Part shown: positions 28,147 through 36,525 of the stretch, in pieces
Layout: each line of letters starts with the position of its first letter
How positions within the stretch are numbered: the first letter of the stretch is position 1
Assembly: GCA_003389385.1 (NCBI GenBank)
Contig: QQVM01000020.1
Span: 186,001-250,000 of the forward strand
Direction: 5' to 3'
From: Bacteroidota bacterium
Lineage (GTDB): Bacteria > Bacteroidota > Bacteroidia > AKYH767-A > 2013-40CM-41-45
Length of the DNA: 64,000 nt
Made by a program: the position numbers and the translations under genes
The notes under the pieces: model-generated
Seen by the model: only the letters and a program-made list of their open reading frames with translations
What the model was told of the DNA's origin: nothing
Databases searched by the model: none

Positions 28147-28603
28147 AGTAACCTTGAATTAAATTGGTGATTAATTAATTGGTTGATAATTGAATATTAA
28201 ATTCGTTCTAATGTTCCTAAAGATAATAAAAAAAATGATGAATTGCTAATGATATTTATCATTTTTTTAAATTCAATCTAAGTTTTACTGCATTGTTATG
28301 TATTATTGAGTTCATCATTACTCTTTTTGTTCTTGAGGAATAATGGTAAATCTGTCTGACAGGATCCTGATTTTGACTGTTCATGATGTTTAACTTACAA
28401 ATGTTAAATCTCAAATTAAGTGTCATTTTAACCGGGTGGCTTTGAATCAGGCTCACTTTGCTGAAATGCTTTTTAAAAATTCCGACTTTTCTTACACATT
28501 CAGTTTTCAAGTACTTTTTTCAAATCGAATTCAGGTCTTAGTAGCTACTTTGATCCTTGAATTTGTTTAACAGTTCCGATAATAATTTTAAAATACCTGC
28601 TTT
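28147..28603. other. Intergenic region of 457 bp between divergent genes
   Basis: Holds the minus-strand FNR-type promoter of the YtxH operon and, near its right end, the upstream region of the 76-residue gene. The 83-residue ORF at 28259-28510 lacks coding character. No RNA gene was recognised. Confidence 0.5.
28218..28261 (-). promoter_or_regulatory. FNR-type box and -7 element of the YtxH operon
   Basis: TGATATTTATCA (28250-28261) is a perfect TGAT-N4-ATCA palindrome. Reading the minus strand, TATCTTTA follows at 28225-28218 with a 36-bp offset, matching the arrangement at the other FNR-type promoters in the window. The start codon of the YtxH gene is at 28146. Confidence 0.65.
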
Positions 28604-28834
28604 ATGAAACACACAAGCTTATTCTTATTTAAATCTTCTTTAGTTATGGGAGTTATTTTAACCATGCTTAACTCTGCCAATGCAGAAGCGCTTGCCAGAT
28701 CTACTGAAACTTCTTCATCGGGTTCAGGATTGATTTTTGCAGTACCCTTGGCTATGGGCCTGACATTGCTCACGTTTGTTTGCATTTCATCCTTTGCCAA
28801 AATGATGGAGAAGAAATCACAGGAAAAAAATTGA
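28604..28834 (+). CDS. Small membrane protein, 76 residues, unknown
   Basis: MKHTSLFLFKSSLVMGVILTMLNSANAEA is a clear signal peptide or N-terminal helix. A Ser/Gly linker and a second hydrophobic helix (LIFAVPLAMGLTLLTFVCISSFA) follow, then a short charged tail (KMMEKKSQEKN). A mature protein of about 47 residues with one membrane helix is expected. No family recognised. It lies between the YtxH operon and a USP/DnaJ/Hsp20 group, so a stress-related role is plausible but unproven. Confidence 0.6.
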   Translation: MKHTSLFLFKSSLVMGVILTMLNSANAEALARSTETSSSGSGLIFAVPLAMGLTLLTFVCISSFAKMMEKKSQEKN

Positions 28835-28863
28835 ATCGAAGCAAAAGCTTGGATCAATATCCT

Positions 28864-28906
28864 GTGTTGATATCATGTAAATTCAGGTATCATTGTTTTA
28901 TATTTG
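28864..28906 (+). promoter_or_regulatory. Promoter candidate of USP-cbpA operon
   Basis: TATATTTG (28899-28906) is a perfect TAnnTTTG -7 element. The ATCA half-site of TGATATCA (28868-28875) falls at the position expected of an FNR box with a 35-bp offset, but the left half does not match. The very short gap to the ATG at 28913 would make the transcript nearly leaderless. Confidence 0.4.
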
Positions 28907-28912
28907 TATACC

Positions 28913-29737
28913 ATGAATTTCATCATTTGTCCTTTAGATCTTCCAGCGGCACCTGAGTCTGTCAATTATGCTTCGGCCATCGCAGGAAAATCTTCATCCT
29001 GTGTCATGCTGCTACATGTCATCAGGAATTACAGAAATCCTGAAAAATCGAAATCAGTCAGATCAGCCGCATTGCTCAGCCTGAAAAAACTTATCGTGGA
29101 ATTTCAACAGCAATTTCCCAATGTTAAGTATTCGGCAAGGGTTATGTCTGGAGCTCCTGATGAAGCCATCCGAAAAAGCGCCGCAAAGATGAACGCAGAT
29201 CTGATTGTAATGGGTTCAGCCGGTAAAGGCACACTGAGAAGAATTGTATTAGGAAGCACTTCAGAAGCAGTGATTTCAGATGTCGGTTGTCCAGTAATGA
29301 TCATTCCACATGCCTGGGATCAGTTCAGCCTGACCAACATAGTCTACGCCACTGACCTGAAAGAAGACAATCTTCATTCCTCTCAGGCTATCACAACTCT
29401 TGCGGGATTGTTCAATGCCAATTTATATTTCGTTTACATTTCGAATAAAAAATTTGTTCAGACAAATGAAGCCTTGGATGATATGACACGGAAAATCAGA
29501 AGGCATATTAAGTATAAAAAAATGTCCGGTTATATGTTAAGCGATAGCAATGTGTCTTCGGGGATTGTAAAATTCATAAAATCAGTCGACATTGATTTGA
29601 TCGTAATGATGACCCATCTGAATGATGGGGCGCCGAAAATATTCAGGAAAAGCGATACAGTTTCTGTCCTTCACAAGATACGCATCCCGCTTCTTGTGCT
29701 AAGACCTTCAATGAAAGAAGTATTAACAGAAAATTAA
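28913..29737 (+). CDS. Universal stress protein, two UspA domains (copy 2)
   Basis: The first conserved strand begins [16 protein letters not shown], so I take the ATG at 28913 (274 residues) rather than 28904. Domain 1 carries G-2X-G-9X-GS ([15 protein letters not shown]), predicting ATP binding. Domain 2 ([14 protein letters not shown] onward) lacks a full motif ([21 protein letters not shown]). It is more diverged from the other two USPs in the window than they are from each other. The DnaJ-like gene follows after 11 bp, so the two are cotranscribed. Confidence 0.88.
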   Translation: MNFIICPLDLPAAPESVNYASAIAGKSSSCVMLLHVIRNYRNPEKSKSVRSAALLSLKKLIVEFQQQFPNVKYSARVMSGAPDEAIRKSAAKMNADLIVMGSAGKGTLRRIVLGSTSEAVISDVGCPVMIIPHAWDQFSLTNIVYATDLKEDNLHSSQAITTLAGLFNANLYFVYISNKKFVQTNEALDDMTRKIRRHIKYKKMSGYMLSDSNVSSGIVKFIKSVDIDLIVMMTHLNDGAPKIFRKSDTVSVLHKIRIPLLVLRPSMKEVLTEN

Positions 29738-29748
29738 TTTATAACCAA

Positions 29749-30654
29749 ATGGAATACAAAGATTATTATTCTGTTTTGGGAGTGGATAAAAGTGCAACGG
29801 AATCTGATATTAAGAAAGCATTCCGCAAATTGGCTGTGCGTTATCATCCAGACAAGAACCCCGGTGACAAAAAAGCAGAAGAAAAATTCAAAGAACTGAA
29901 TGAAGCTTATGAAGTATTAAAGGATCCTGCAAAGAGAAAAAAGTATGATGATATAGGTAAAAACTGGAAGCAGTATGCAGGAAGACAAGGCGATCCTGGA
30001 CATAGCTGGTCTGGTTTTCAGGGCAGACAGGGTAGGTCTTCCGCTTCTGATTTTTTCAGTGATTCAGGTTTTTCAGATTTCTTTGAGTCCTTTTTCGGTT
30101 CGGGATTTGATGAAAGCAGATTTCAGAGCCAGTCTGCCCGTGGAAGTGATATGCATGCTTTCATGGATGTTTCATTGGAGGATGTTTATTTTGGTTCTCA
30201 ACGGACAATCTCTATCAACGGCAGCAAAATCGAAATGAAATTGCGGCCAGGTCTTACAGACGGTCAGGTCCTGCGGCTGCGAGGCAAAGGTAATCCAGGC
30301 AGTAAGGGAGGCCCTTCAGGAGACCTTCTCCTCACCATTCGGCTGCTTCCCCATCAGAAATTCAAGGTAAGCGGAAAAGATCTTTACATGGATGTTTACA
30401 TCGATGTGCTGACTGCTGTGCTGGGTGGAAAGATAGTTCTGAGTCATTTCAATGACTCTGTTTCAATCAAGGTGCCTGCGGGAACTGACAGTGGTAAAAT
30501 GCTTCGCTTGAAAGGAAAAGGATTGCCGTATTATGAAGAAGCGAATCGCCATGGCGATTTGTTTGTGCGAATTTTTATCAAAGTGCCTCAAAGATTGAGT
30601 GAGCGGGAAAAAAAACTCTATCAGGAGCTGAAATCCATTCAGAACGGAACCTGA
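29749..30654 (+). CDS. cbpA: CbpA-type DnaJ co-chaperone
   Basis: 301 residues: a J-domain at 1-70 with HPD ([17 protein letters not shown]), a Gly/Phe/Ser-rich linker (about 75-130), then two DnaJ C-terminal substrate-binding domains (about 135-295, [20 protein letters not shown]). There is no CxxCxGxG zinc domain, so it is of the CbpA/DnaJB class that stimulates DnaK and, in E. coli, also binds curved DNA in stationary phase. It is coupled to the USP gene upstream and followed by hsp20, forming a protein-quality-control group. Confidence 0.9.
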   Translation: MEYKDYYSVLGVDKSATESDIKKAFRKLAVRYHPDKNPGDKKAEEKFKELNEAYEVLKDPAKRKKYDDIGKNWKQYAGRQGDPGHSWSGFQGRQGRSSASDFFSDSGFSDFFESFFGSGFDESRFQSQSARGSDMHAFMDVSLEDVYFGSQRTISINGSKIEMKLRPGLTDGQVLRLRGKGNPGSKGGPSGDLLLTIRLLPHQKFKVSGKDLYMDVYIDVLTAVLGGKIVLSHFNDSVSIKVPAGTDSGKMLRLKGKGLPYYEEANRHGDLFVRIFIKVPQRLSEREKKLYQELKSIQNGT

Positions 30655-30667
30655 TTTAGGAATTTCA

Positions 30668-30710
30668 TGACATCAGTCATTTTCTTTGTTTCACTTGTTA
30701 GATACTTTTA
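30668..30710 (+). promoter_or_regulatory. FNR-type box and -7 element of hsp20
   Basis: TGACATCAGTCA (30668-30679) is a perfect TGAC-N4-GTCA palindrome, and TACTTTTA (30703-30710), a TAnnTTTG-like element, follows at exactly 35 bp offset. The hsp20 start is at 30757. Confidence 0.65.
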
Positions 30711-30756
30711 AGGTGTAATTATCATTATCTAATTAATACTTTAAATTCACTTTACC

Positions 30757-31191
30757 ATGACACTCGTAAAAAGTAACACCGAAAGATTTCCAGCATTTCG
30801 TTCTCTGCTGTCCGACTTTTTCAATGCAGAAAACTTATCCATTAACGACTTGTTCGAAAAGAGCCGTATTCCGGCTGTAAATGTTTCCGAAACCGAAAAG
30901 TCATATGAACTTGAACTTGCCGCTCCTGGCATGAAAAAGGGTGATTTCAAAATCCGTGTCGACGATGGGATTATATCAATCTCTTCTGAGCAAAAGGATG
31001 AAAAGGAGGAAAAGAACAAGCATTACACCAGGAGAGAATTCAGCTATCGCTCATTTGAACGTTCTTTTACATTGCCCGATAATGCAAAAGAAGACAGTGT
31101 AAAGGCCGTTTATGAAGAAGGAGTTTTGCGAATCAGTATAGACAAGAAGGAAATCGTTTCAAATAAGACAAAAGAAATAAAGGTTAGTTGA
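30757..31191 (+). CDS. Hsp20/alpha-crystallin small heat-shock protein
   Basis: 144 residues with a full alpha-crystallin domain (about 40-135: PAVNVSETEKSYELELAAPGMKKGDF to VLRISIDKKE, including the conserved A-x-x-x-G-V-L-x-I motif as YEEGVLRISI) and a short IKVS tail. ATP-independent holdase that keeps unfolding proteins soluble during energy limitation. A strong FNR-type box 77 bp upstream suggests low-oxygen induction, as for the Acr/HspX protein of mycobacteria. A terminator follows 25 bp after the stop. Confidence 0.93.
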   Translation: MTLVKSNTERFPAFRSLLSDFFNAENLSINDLFEKSRIPAVNVSETEKSYELELAAPGMKKGDFKIRVDDGIISISSEQKDEKEEKNKHYTRREFSYRSFERSFTLPDNAKEDSVKAVYEEGVLRISIDKKEIVSNKTKEIKVS

Positions 31192-31215
31192 ATTTTAATT
31201 GAATTTAATCCAAAG

Positions 31216-31254
31216 AAAAAAACCGGGCAGCCCGATTGGATGCCCGGTTTTTAT
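31216..31254. terminator. Bidirectional terminator between hsp20 and the response regulator
   Basis: AACCGGGCA / TGCCCGGTT forms a 9-bp perfect stem (31221-31229 with 31241-31249) with an 11-nt loop, flanked by an A-run on the left and TTTTATT on the right, so it can work for both convergent genes. Confidence 0.88.
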
Positions 31255-31274
31255 TAATTGAAGTAGTTCTGATT

Positions 31275-32339
31275 TTAATTTTTCATCCGAACAAGTTTTT
31301 CTGCATTCAATATGTGAATGTTTTTGTCTCTGATGTCAATCAGTTTCTCTTCCTTGAAATCAGACAAGGTGCGAATCACTGATTCAGTAGCTGTGCCTAC
31401 TATGCTGGCAAGGTCTTCCCTTGAAACTGTAAAAGCCGTTTTGTCGGAATTATCAGATTTATATCTCGACTGTAAGTCAATGAGGGCGCTAGCCACTCTC
31501 TTGCGCACTGAATTATATGCAAGATTTATCAATCTTTCCTCAGACTCCTGCAGGTTGTTGGAAAGCATTTTGATAAACTTTGCGGCAACATCCCTGTTCG
31601 AATAAAGCAAAGCGAAGAAATCCTGCTTAGGAATAATGCTGATTTCTGAATCCTCAAGAGCTTCTGCTGATTCCCGGTATTCTGTGTTTTCAATCAAATC
31701 AAGATAACCAATGAAATCACCTTTTCCATGCATTGAAATAATGAATTCTTTTCCATTCTCATTTGTCTTGAAAGTTTTGATGTTTCCCTTGCTGATGAAT
31801 ATGAGTCCGTTGGGCTCATCACCTTCCATGTACAGTATTTCCTTTTTCTTGTAGTGATGTGTCTTTTTTTCGGAAGATATCTTTCTTAACTCCTCCAGTC
31901 CCTGTGCCTGAGCGAGAAATTCATTGAGTCCTTCCACATTCTTGGAAAACTCCTTTTTAAAAATTTCATTTTTTCTCAGCCGGGCTTCCACTGCATTCAG
32001 CAATTCCATTTCCTCAAAAGGTTTGGTCAGATAATCATCAGCGCCCATGGTCATTCCTTTCCTGACATCCGATTTTTCCGTTTTGGCAGTTAAGAATATA
32101 AAAGGGATTCCGGCTGTTTCTGGGTTTTTACCCAATAAATAAAGCACTCCGTATCCGTCTAGATCAGGCATCATGATATCACAAATTATCAGGTCGGGCT
32201 TTTCTACGCCTGCTTTTTCAACACCTGCTCTTCCATTTTCAGCACTTATCACCTTAAAGTTTGCCAGTTCAAGAATTTCAGCAGTATTCTCCCTCATTTC
32301 GGGGTTGTCTTCGATTAATAAAATTTTTTTCATAATCAC
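31275..32339 (-). CDS. Response regulator with Crp/Fnr-type output
   Basis: 354 residues: a receiver domain (1-125; phospho-acceptor D54 in ICDIMMPDLDG), a cyclic-nucleotide-binding-like domain (about 165-280, GDEPNGLIFISKGNIKTF) and a Crp-type winged helix (about 285-345). The recognition helix reads GTATESVIRTLSDF and keeps the E and R that contact TGA half-sites in CRP, but has I where FNR has S. The start overlaps the kinase stop (ATGA), with an alternative Met at 32333. Phosphorylation by the neighbouring kinase would link a membrane/PAS signal to TGAY-type promoters, possibly the same ones used by the FNR protein at 46915. That overlap is inference. Confidence 0.88.
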   Translation of the reverse strand: MIMKKILLIEDNPEMRENTAEILELANFKVISAENGRAGVEKAGVEKPDLIICDIMMPDLDGYGVLYLLGKNPETAGIPFIFLTAKTEKSDVRKGMTMGADDYLTKPFEEMELLNAVEARLRKNEIFKKEFSKNVEGLNEFLAQAQGLEELRKISSEKKTHHYKKKEILYMEGDEPNGLIFISKGNIKTFKTNENGKEFIISMHGKGDFIGYLDLIENTEYRESAEALEDSEISIIPKQDFFALLYSNRDVAAKFIKMLSNNLQESEERLINLAYNSVRKRVASALIDLQSRYKSDNSDKTAFTVSREDLASIVGTATESVIRTLSDFKEEKLIDIRDKNIHILNAEKLVRMKN

Positions 32340-34246
32340 TGATTTGTTTCCAAAGGTAATTCTAATTTGAATGTGCTTCCTTTGTTTATTTCACTGGTAA
32401 AAGAAATTTTTCCGTTCAACAGTTTTGCGTAGCGATTTATAATGTTCAGTCCCAAACCGGTTCCCTGGATGGCGGTTACATTGCCGGCTCTGAAAAACCT
32501 TTCGAAAAGGTGAGCCTGATCCTCTGCAGGGATTCCTATTCCGTAATCCCTTATCAGGATCGTGGCAAAATTGTCGCCGATTTCTGAATTAAATTCAATG
32601 ACACTGTGTTCCGGAGAATATTTGATGGCATTGTTGAGAAGATTAATGCAAATATTTCTCAGAAGTTGTTTGTCAGAATAGATCAATTCTGATTTCCCCG
32701 AATGGTGATGTATAATTTGCTGCCCGTTTTTTGAAAGGTTTTGAAACTCCTCACGAAGTTCATCGCAAAACGATATCAGGTTGAACCTGGAATAATGCAC
32801 TTCAATTTTACCTGCTTCCAGTTTTTCAAGACTCAGAAAGTCATTCAATATCTCTGTCAGGTTTTTAACGGAATATTTAATCCTTTCTATATGCTTGTTG
32901 CGTTTCTCCTCATCTCCTGTGGCCAGGTACTTTTCTATCAGTGACACAGACGACAGAATAGTACTGAGTGGAGTCCTGAATTCATGGCTTGCAGTGGAAA
33001 CAAACCTGGATTTCATTTCATTCAGTTTTTTTTCCTTCTCCAGGGAGGCTAATATCTCGGCTTCAGCCTTTTTAATATCTGTGACATTTTGAATGACAAC
33101 GAGAATTTCTTTTACAAAACCTTTCAGGTCTGGCAGTGGCACTGCATTGAGATTGTAATGACTCGAATCATAGCTGAAGTCATGGCTCTGGCTTTCCCAG
33201 TTGAAAACCCTTCGCAATTTGGTCAGAATCGCATTGGAGTCAGTCCAAAAAGGAAGTGATTCAAAGGGAATATTCAGAAGTTCATCTCTTTTCCAATTGA
33301 GGTGATGCAATTCCCTGCCGTCCAAAAACAATATATTCAGATTCCTGTCAAGTACACAAATAATTCCGTCTGGAAAATTTCTTGCCATTGCGCTGTATAG
33401 CCTTTCACTGACACGGAGGGCTTCTTCAATCTGGCTTCTTTCTTCCATTTCAGACTTTAAGTTAATGTTAGCCTGTGCAAGTGAAACATTCGCTGCCTCC
33501 AGTTCTTTTGTCCGGCTGACCACTCGTAATTCAAGTTGTTCATTAATTTGCCGGATTAAATCCTCGTTCTTTTTTCTTTCAGTAATGTCAATGATAAAGC
33601 TGATAACATAAAGTTGGTCATCTATCTGGAATGAGCTGAGGCTTATCTCAACCGGAAATTCACTGTCATCTTTTCTTCTGGCAAACAAGGTCATGCCTTT
33701 ACCCATTGGCCTGTTGCGTTGTTCTTTGTAATAATGTTTTCTGTGTCCTGCGTGGGATGCTGAAAATCTTCTTGGAACCAAACTGTCAATTCCTATTCCC
33801 AGCATTTCATCCTGTTCGTATCCGAATAAATTGGCAGCTCTTGGATTGGCCATCACAATTAGTCCTTTTTGATTGCTTATGATGAGTCCTTCAGTGGCAA
33901 ATTTGAACATCGCATTGAGGTGTTCATTTGAGTGCAGTAATTTCTCCTGGGTTCTCTTGTATTTGATAACCAAATAGGAAAAAGCCCAAAGTAGAACCAA
34001 GGGCAGCAGCATGGAAGGAATGCTGGAAGCAGAAAGGTTTTCTTCACTTAAAAAATATCCCAGAAGCATGAACCCACTGATAGCCACACTTGCATCAAAA
34101 GTGCTTCTCATTCCAGGAAGCCATATTGTCATCAGGATAATAAGAGTGTATAGGTATTCTAAATGATATTGATGGGGAAGAAAAAGCGATAAAGTAAAAA
34201 TCGACAGACTTAATATAATGCCAGAAATTTGGATTCGTCTTTTCAT
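32336..34246 (-). CDS. PAS-domain sensor histidine kinase
   Basis: 636 residues. Four or five N-terminal membrane helices (about 8-105), PAS domain 1 (about 118-225, MFKFATEGLIISNQKGLIVMAN) with a PAC segment (VISFIIDITERKK), a coiled coil, a second PAS-like domain (about 285-395), HisKA with the phospho-acceptor His near residue 418 (STASHEFRTPLST), and a HATPase domain with N, G1 and G2 boxes (NLLNNAIKYS, DYGIGIPAED, GTGLGLNI). It is translationally coupled to the response regulator. No heme- or FAD-binding residue is evident to me, so the signal is unknown; redox or oxygen sensing is a guess from context. Confidence 0.9.
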   Translation of the reverse strand: MKRRIQISGIILSLSIFTLSLFLPHQYHLEYLYTLIILMTIWLPGMRSTFDASVAISGFMLLGYFLSEENLSASSIPSMLLPLVLLWAFSYLVIKYKRTQEKLLHSNEHLNAMFKFATEGLIISNQKGLIVMANPRAANLFGYEQDEMLGIGIDSLVPRRFSASHAGHRKHYYKEQRNRPMGKGMTLFARRKDDSEFPVEISLSSFQIDDQLYVISFIIDITERKKNEDLIRQINEQLELRVVSRTKELEAANVSLAQANINLKSEMEERSQIEEALRVSERLYSAMARNFPDGIICVLDRNLNILFLDGRELHHLNWKRDELLNIPFESLPFWTDSNAILTKLRRVFNWESQSHDFSYDSSHYNLNAVPLPDLKGFVKEILVVIQNVTDIKKAEAEILASLEKEKKLNEMKSRFVSTASHEFRTPLSTILSSVSLIEKYLATGDEEKRNKHIERIKYSVKNLTEILNDFLSLEKLEAGKIEVHYSRFNLISFCDELREEFQNLSKNGQQIIHHHSGKSELIYSDKQLLRNICINLLNNAIKYSPEHSVIEFNSEIGDNFATILIRDYGIGIPAEDQAHLFERFFRAGNVTAIQGTGLGLNIINRYAKLLNGKISFTSEINKGSTFKLELPLETNQ

Positions 34247-34338
34247 GAGAAGTCAAAGGACGCGCAAAAATAAAAAACCTTTATTATCAATACTATAAGC
34301 ATTCAAAACTTTATTCTGATGAATATCAAAAGCAGACA

Positions 34339-34381
34339 TGATTTACATCATGATTACTGGTTAAAACTTTTTATAGGTTTG
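34339..34381 (+). promoter_or_regulatory. FNR-type box and -7 element of USP copy 3
   Basis: TGATTTACATCA (34339-34350) is a perfect TGAT-N4-ATCA box, and TAGGTTTG (34374-34381) is a perfect TAnnTTTG element with a 35-bp offset. The USP start is at 34401. The divergent histidine kinase starts at 34246 and could also be affected. Confidence 0.75.
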
Positions 34382-34400
34382 AACTTCAAGTGAAAAGTAA

Positions 34401-35279
34401 ATGACAAAGTCTTCAGATTCAGGCCCAGTAAAGAAAATACTGATACCGACCGATTTTTCGGGGAATGCTTATAATGCGGTAATGTATGGAGTGAAGCTTG
34501 CAGAGAGCCTGAAATGCACAGCAATACTTTTTCATTCAGCTCATTTGCCAAAGATTGGCAGATTGGAAGATGTTATTTCTGGTGCTGGTTTAAATCGTGA
34601 AGATGAGTTGAATGCTGGCCTTTCAAACCTGAAGCAGCAGATGTTGTCCGCACATCAGAATGTCAATATCGAGACACTTCTGTCGGGAGGATTTGCTGTT
34701 GAGGAAATTATTCGTTGTGTTAAGGAACACAAGATTGACTTGGTTGTAATGGGCACCAAAGGGGCAGGCGCGATTTCCCAAGTGCTGATAGGAAGCAACA
34801 CTGCAAAAGTAATTGAGATGTGTCCGTGTCCGGTTCTGGCAATTCCGGAAAATGCAGGATTGGGTTCCTTGGACAAAATTGTTTTCGCTACGAATTTTGC
34901 TGATAATGATTTCCAGTCAATTTATCTTCTGGCAGGTATTTTCAAGCCATTCAATCCAGAGATTACCATCCTTCATATCGGAGACAGAACAGACCTGAAT
35001 ATAGAAAAGAAAATGTTCGACTGGTTTAAAGAACAAATCAGCACTACAATACCGTATGATAATTTCAAGTTTGAAATGATAGATTCAACAAATGTTCTTG
35101 AATCTCTGAATCGCTTTGTTGAGGATAATTCTGTCAATGTTATATCGGCTTCCACTCGTAAACGCAAGTTTTTTGATAAACTGACCAGCAGAAGTTTGAC
35201 GAAAAAACTGGCTTATCACAGCCATATTCCTTTGCTGGCTTTTCATGCACAGCATTCGGGAGGTGTGCCTCTTTTTTAA
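34401..35279 (+). CDS. Universal stress protein, two UspA domains (copy 3)
   Basis: 292 residues. Domain 1 starts KKILIPTDFSGNAYNAVMYG and carries the ATP motif GTKGAGAISQVLIGSNTA. Domain 2 starts KIVFATNFADNDFQSIY and ends TSRSLTKKLAYHSHIPLLAFH, nearly the same layout as the USP at 20424, so the two are paralogues. A single-gene unit with one of the best FNR-type promoters in the window. Predicted role: survival under low oxygen or energy limitation. Confidence 0.9.
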   Translation: MTKSSDSGPVKKILIPTDFSGNAYNAVMYGVKLAESLKCTAILFHSAHLPKIGRLEDVISGAGLNREDELNAGLSNLKQQMLSAHQNVNIETLLSGGFAVEEIIRCVKEHKIDLVVMGTKGAGAISQVLIGSNTAKVIEMCPCPVLAIPENAGLGSLDKIVFATNFADNDFQSIYLLAGIFKPFNPEITILHIGDRTDLNIEKKMFDWFKEQISTTIPYDNFKFEMIDSTNVLESLNRFVEDNSVNVISASTRKRKFFDKLTSRSLTKKLAYHSHIPLLAFHAQHSGGVPLF

Positions 35280-35304
35280 ACAGCATCATTTCGTAATGTT
35301 TTTG

Positions 35305-35370
35305 ATGACCGGAGTCAATACTTAGTTTGACTGCGGTCATTCGAACTTTATGAATTGTGTATCAATTTTG
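35305..35370 (+). promoter_or_regulatory. Twin FNR-type boxes upstream of ric
   Basis: Two palindromes, TGACCGGAGTCA (35306-35317) and TGACTGCGGTCA (35328-35339), stand 22 bp apart (two helical turns). Together 35305-35340 also forms one long inverted repeat (ATGACCG..AGTCAA / TTGACT..CGGTCAT) that could fold as a hairpin. The second box has CAATTTTG (35363-35370) at the 35-bp offset. The ric ATG is at 35391. Confidence 0.65.
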
Positions 35371-35390
35371 CATTAAAAATCTGACAAAAA

Positions 35391-36104
35391 ATGATAGAAA
35401 GTAAAAGTTTATCTCAAATAGTGATGGAATATCCATTCACAGTGCCCGTCTTAGAGAAGTATCATATGGACTATTGCTGCAAAGGCAAGCGACTGTTGTC
35501 TCATAGTGTTGAAGATAAGAATTTGCTTAATGAAATTGTTTCTGAGATCGAAGTAGAAATTGAAAGGCAAAAACATTTGAGTGAATTGCCGGATTTTGAT
35601 AAACTCAATCTTCAGGATCTGATCCAGTACATTGTTGATAAGCATCACACTTACGTAAGAGAGTCTGTGCCGCTTATTTTATTTCATCTTGATAAGGTTG
35701 CCGGAAAGAAAGGGGACAGATATCCTGAAATGTTAAAAATTCGGGAACTTTTCAATGTGTTGAAAGAAGATTTGTTCTCACACATGGAAAAGGAAGAGCA
35801 AATCCTGTTCCCAAGGATACTGAGCCTTTTGAATAAGGGAGAGAATATCCCTGCCAGTGATGAAATTGATCAGTCATTCATCGCAGCTCCGGTGGGTGTT
35901 ATGGAGTGGGAGCATGAAAATGCAGGAAACATTCTGGCTGAGATCAGATCAGTTTCATCAAATTATAAACAGCCTAAAGATGCCTGCACAACACATACTT
36001 TGTGTTACCAGGAGTTACGCGAATTTGAAAAAGACCTTCACATGCACATTCATCTGGAGAACAATATTCTTTTCCCTAAATCACTTGGACTTTTTAAACT
36101 GTAA
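35391..36104 (+). CDS. ric: Iron-sulfur cluster repair di-iron protein (RIC)
   Basis: 237 residues. The N-terminal ScdA_N domain holds the CC motif (YHMDYCCKGKRLL). The hemerythrin-like domain (about 80-235) supplies the di-iron ligands: HHTYV near 85, HLDKV, HMEKEEQILFP, WEHENAG, and HIHLENNILFP. RIC proteins (YtfE/ScdA) repair or deliver iron to Fe-S clusters damaged by nitric oxide or oxidants, and are cytosolic. It heads a co-directional series followed after 23 bp by a NorC-like cytochrome, consistent with a nitrosative-stress theme. The twin FNR boxes predict strong induction at low oxygen. Confidence 0.92.
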   Translation: MIESKSLSQIVMEYPFTVPVLEKYHMDYCCKGKRLLSHSVEDKNLLNEIVSEIEVEIERQKHLSELPDFDKLNLQDLIQYIVDKHHTYVRESVPLILFHLDKVAGKKGDRYPEMLKIRELFNVLKEDLFSHMEKEEQILFPRILSLLNKGENIPASDEIDQSFIAAPVGVMEWEHENAGNILAEIRSVSSNYKQPKDACTTHTLCYQELREFEKDLHMHIHLENNILFPKSLGLFKL

Positions 36105-36127
36105 GCATTGCTGAGAAGAATGATGTG

Positions 36128-36514
36128 ATGCAAAAAAAACTTTCAAGAGTATATCAGCTTCTCATTGTAATTTTTGCATTGTTTACTGTTTGGGTGTATC
36201 TCGGTGCAACAAATTTGGCGGATAACGATATGGAATTCAGTGATGAGGCACTGTCCGGGAAAAAGTTGTTTCAGGATTATAACTGTTCATCCTGTCATCA
36301 GATATACGGACTGGGAGGATATCTGGGACCTGACTTAACTGATTTTGCATCGAAAGAATATAAAGGAGAAGATTACCTGAATGCGATGTTGCAGACAGGA
36401 CCTGGACAAATGCCGATATATTACTTCGATAGCGGGCAAGTTAGAAGTCTGTATGCTTATTTAAACGAGCTTTATCAAATTGATAAGAAAATGCAAAGTA
36501 TGTATCTAAAATAA
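36128..36514 (+). CDS. NorC-like membrane-anchored cytochrome c
   Basis: 129 residues from ATG 36128 (a GTG at 36125 is possible). One N-terminal membrane helix (YQLLIVIFALFTVWVYLG) anchors a mono-heme domain with NCSSCHQIYGLGGYLGPDLT, the CxxCH plus GxYxxPDLT pattern of NorC, and a likely axial Met in GQMPIYYF. NorC passes electrons to NorB in cytochrome c-dependent nitric oxide reductase. Unusually, the NorB-like gene is not adjacent: two lyase genes (2.8 kb) intervene. Gap to the first lyase gene is 11 bp, so all are probably cotranscribed. Confidence 0.8.
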   Translation: MQKKLSRVYQLLIVIFALFTVWVYLGATNLADNDMEFSDEALSGKKLFQDYNCSSCHQIYGLGGYLGPDLTDFASKEYKGEDYLNAMLQTGPGQMPIYYFDSGQVRSLYAYLNELYQIDKKMQSMYLK

Positions 36515-36525
36515 CTCATCGGGTA

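Noticed and set aside
28259-28510. 83-residue ORF on the minus strand
   Set aside because: No domain or coding character, and it overlaps the FNR-type promoter of the YtxH operon.
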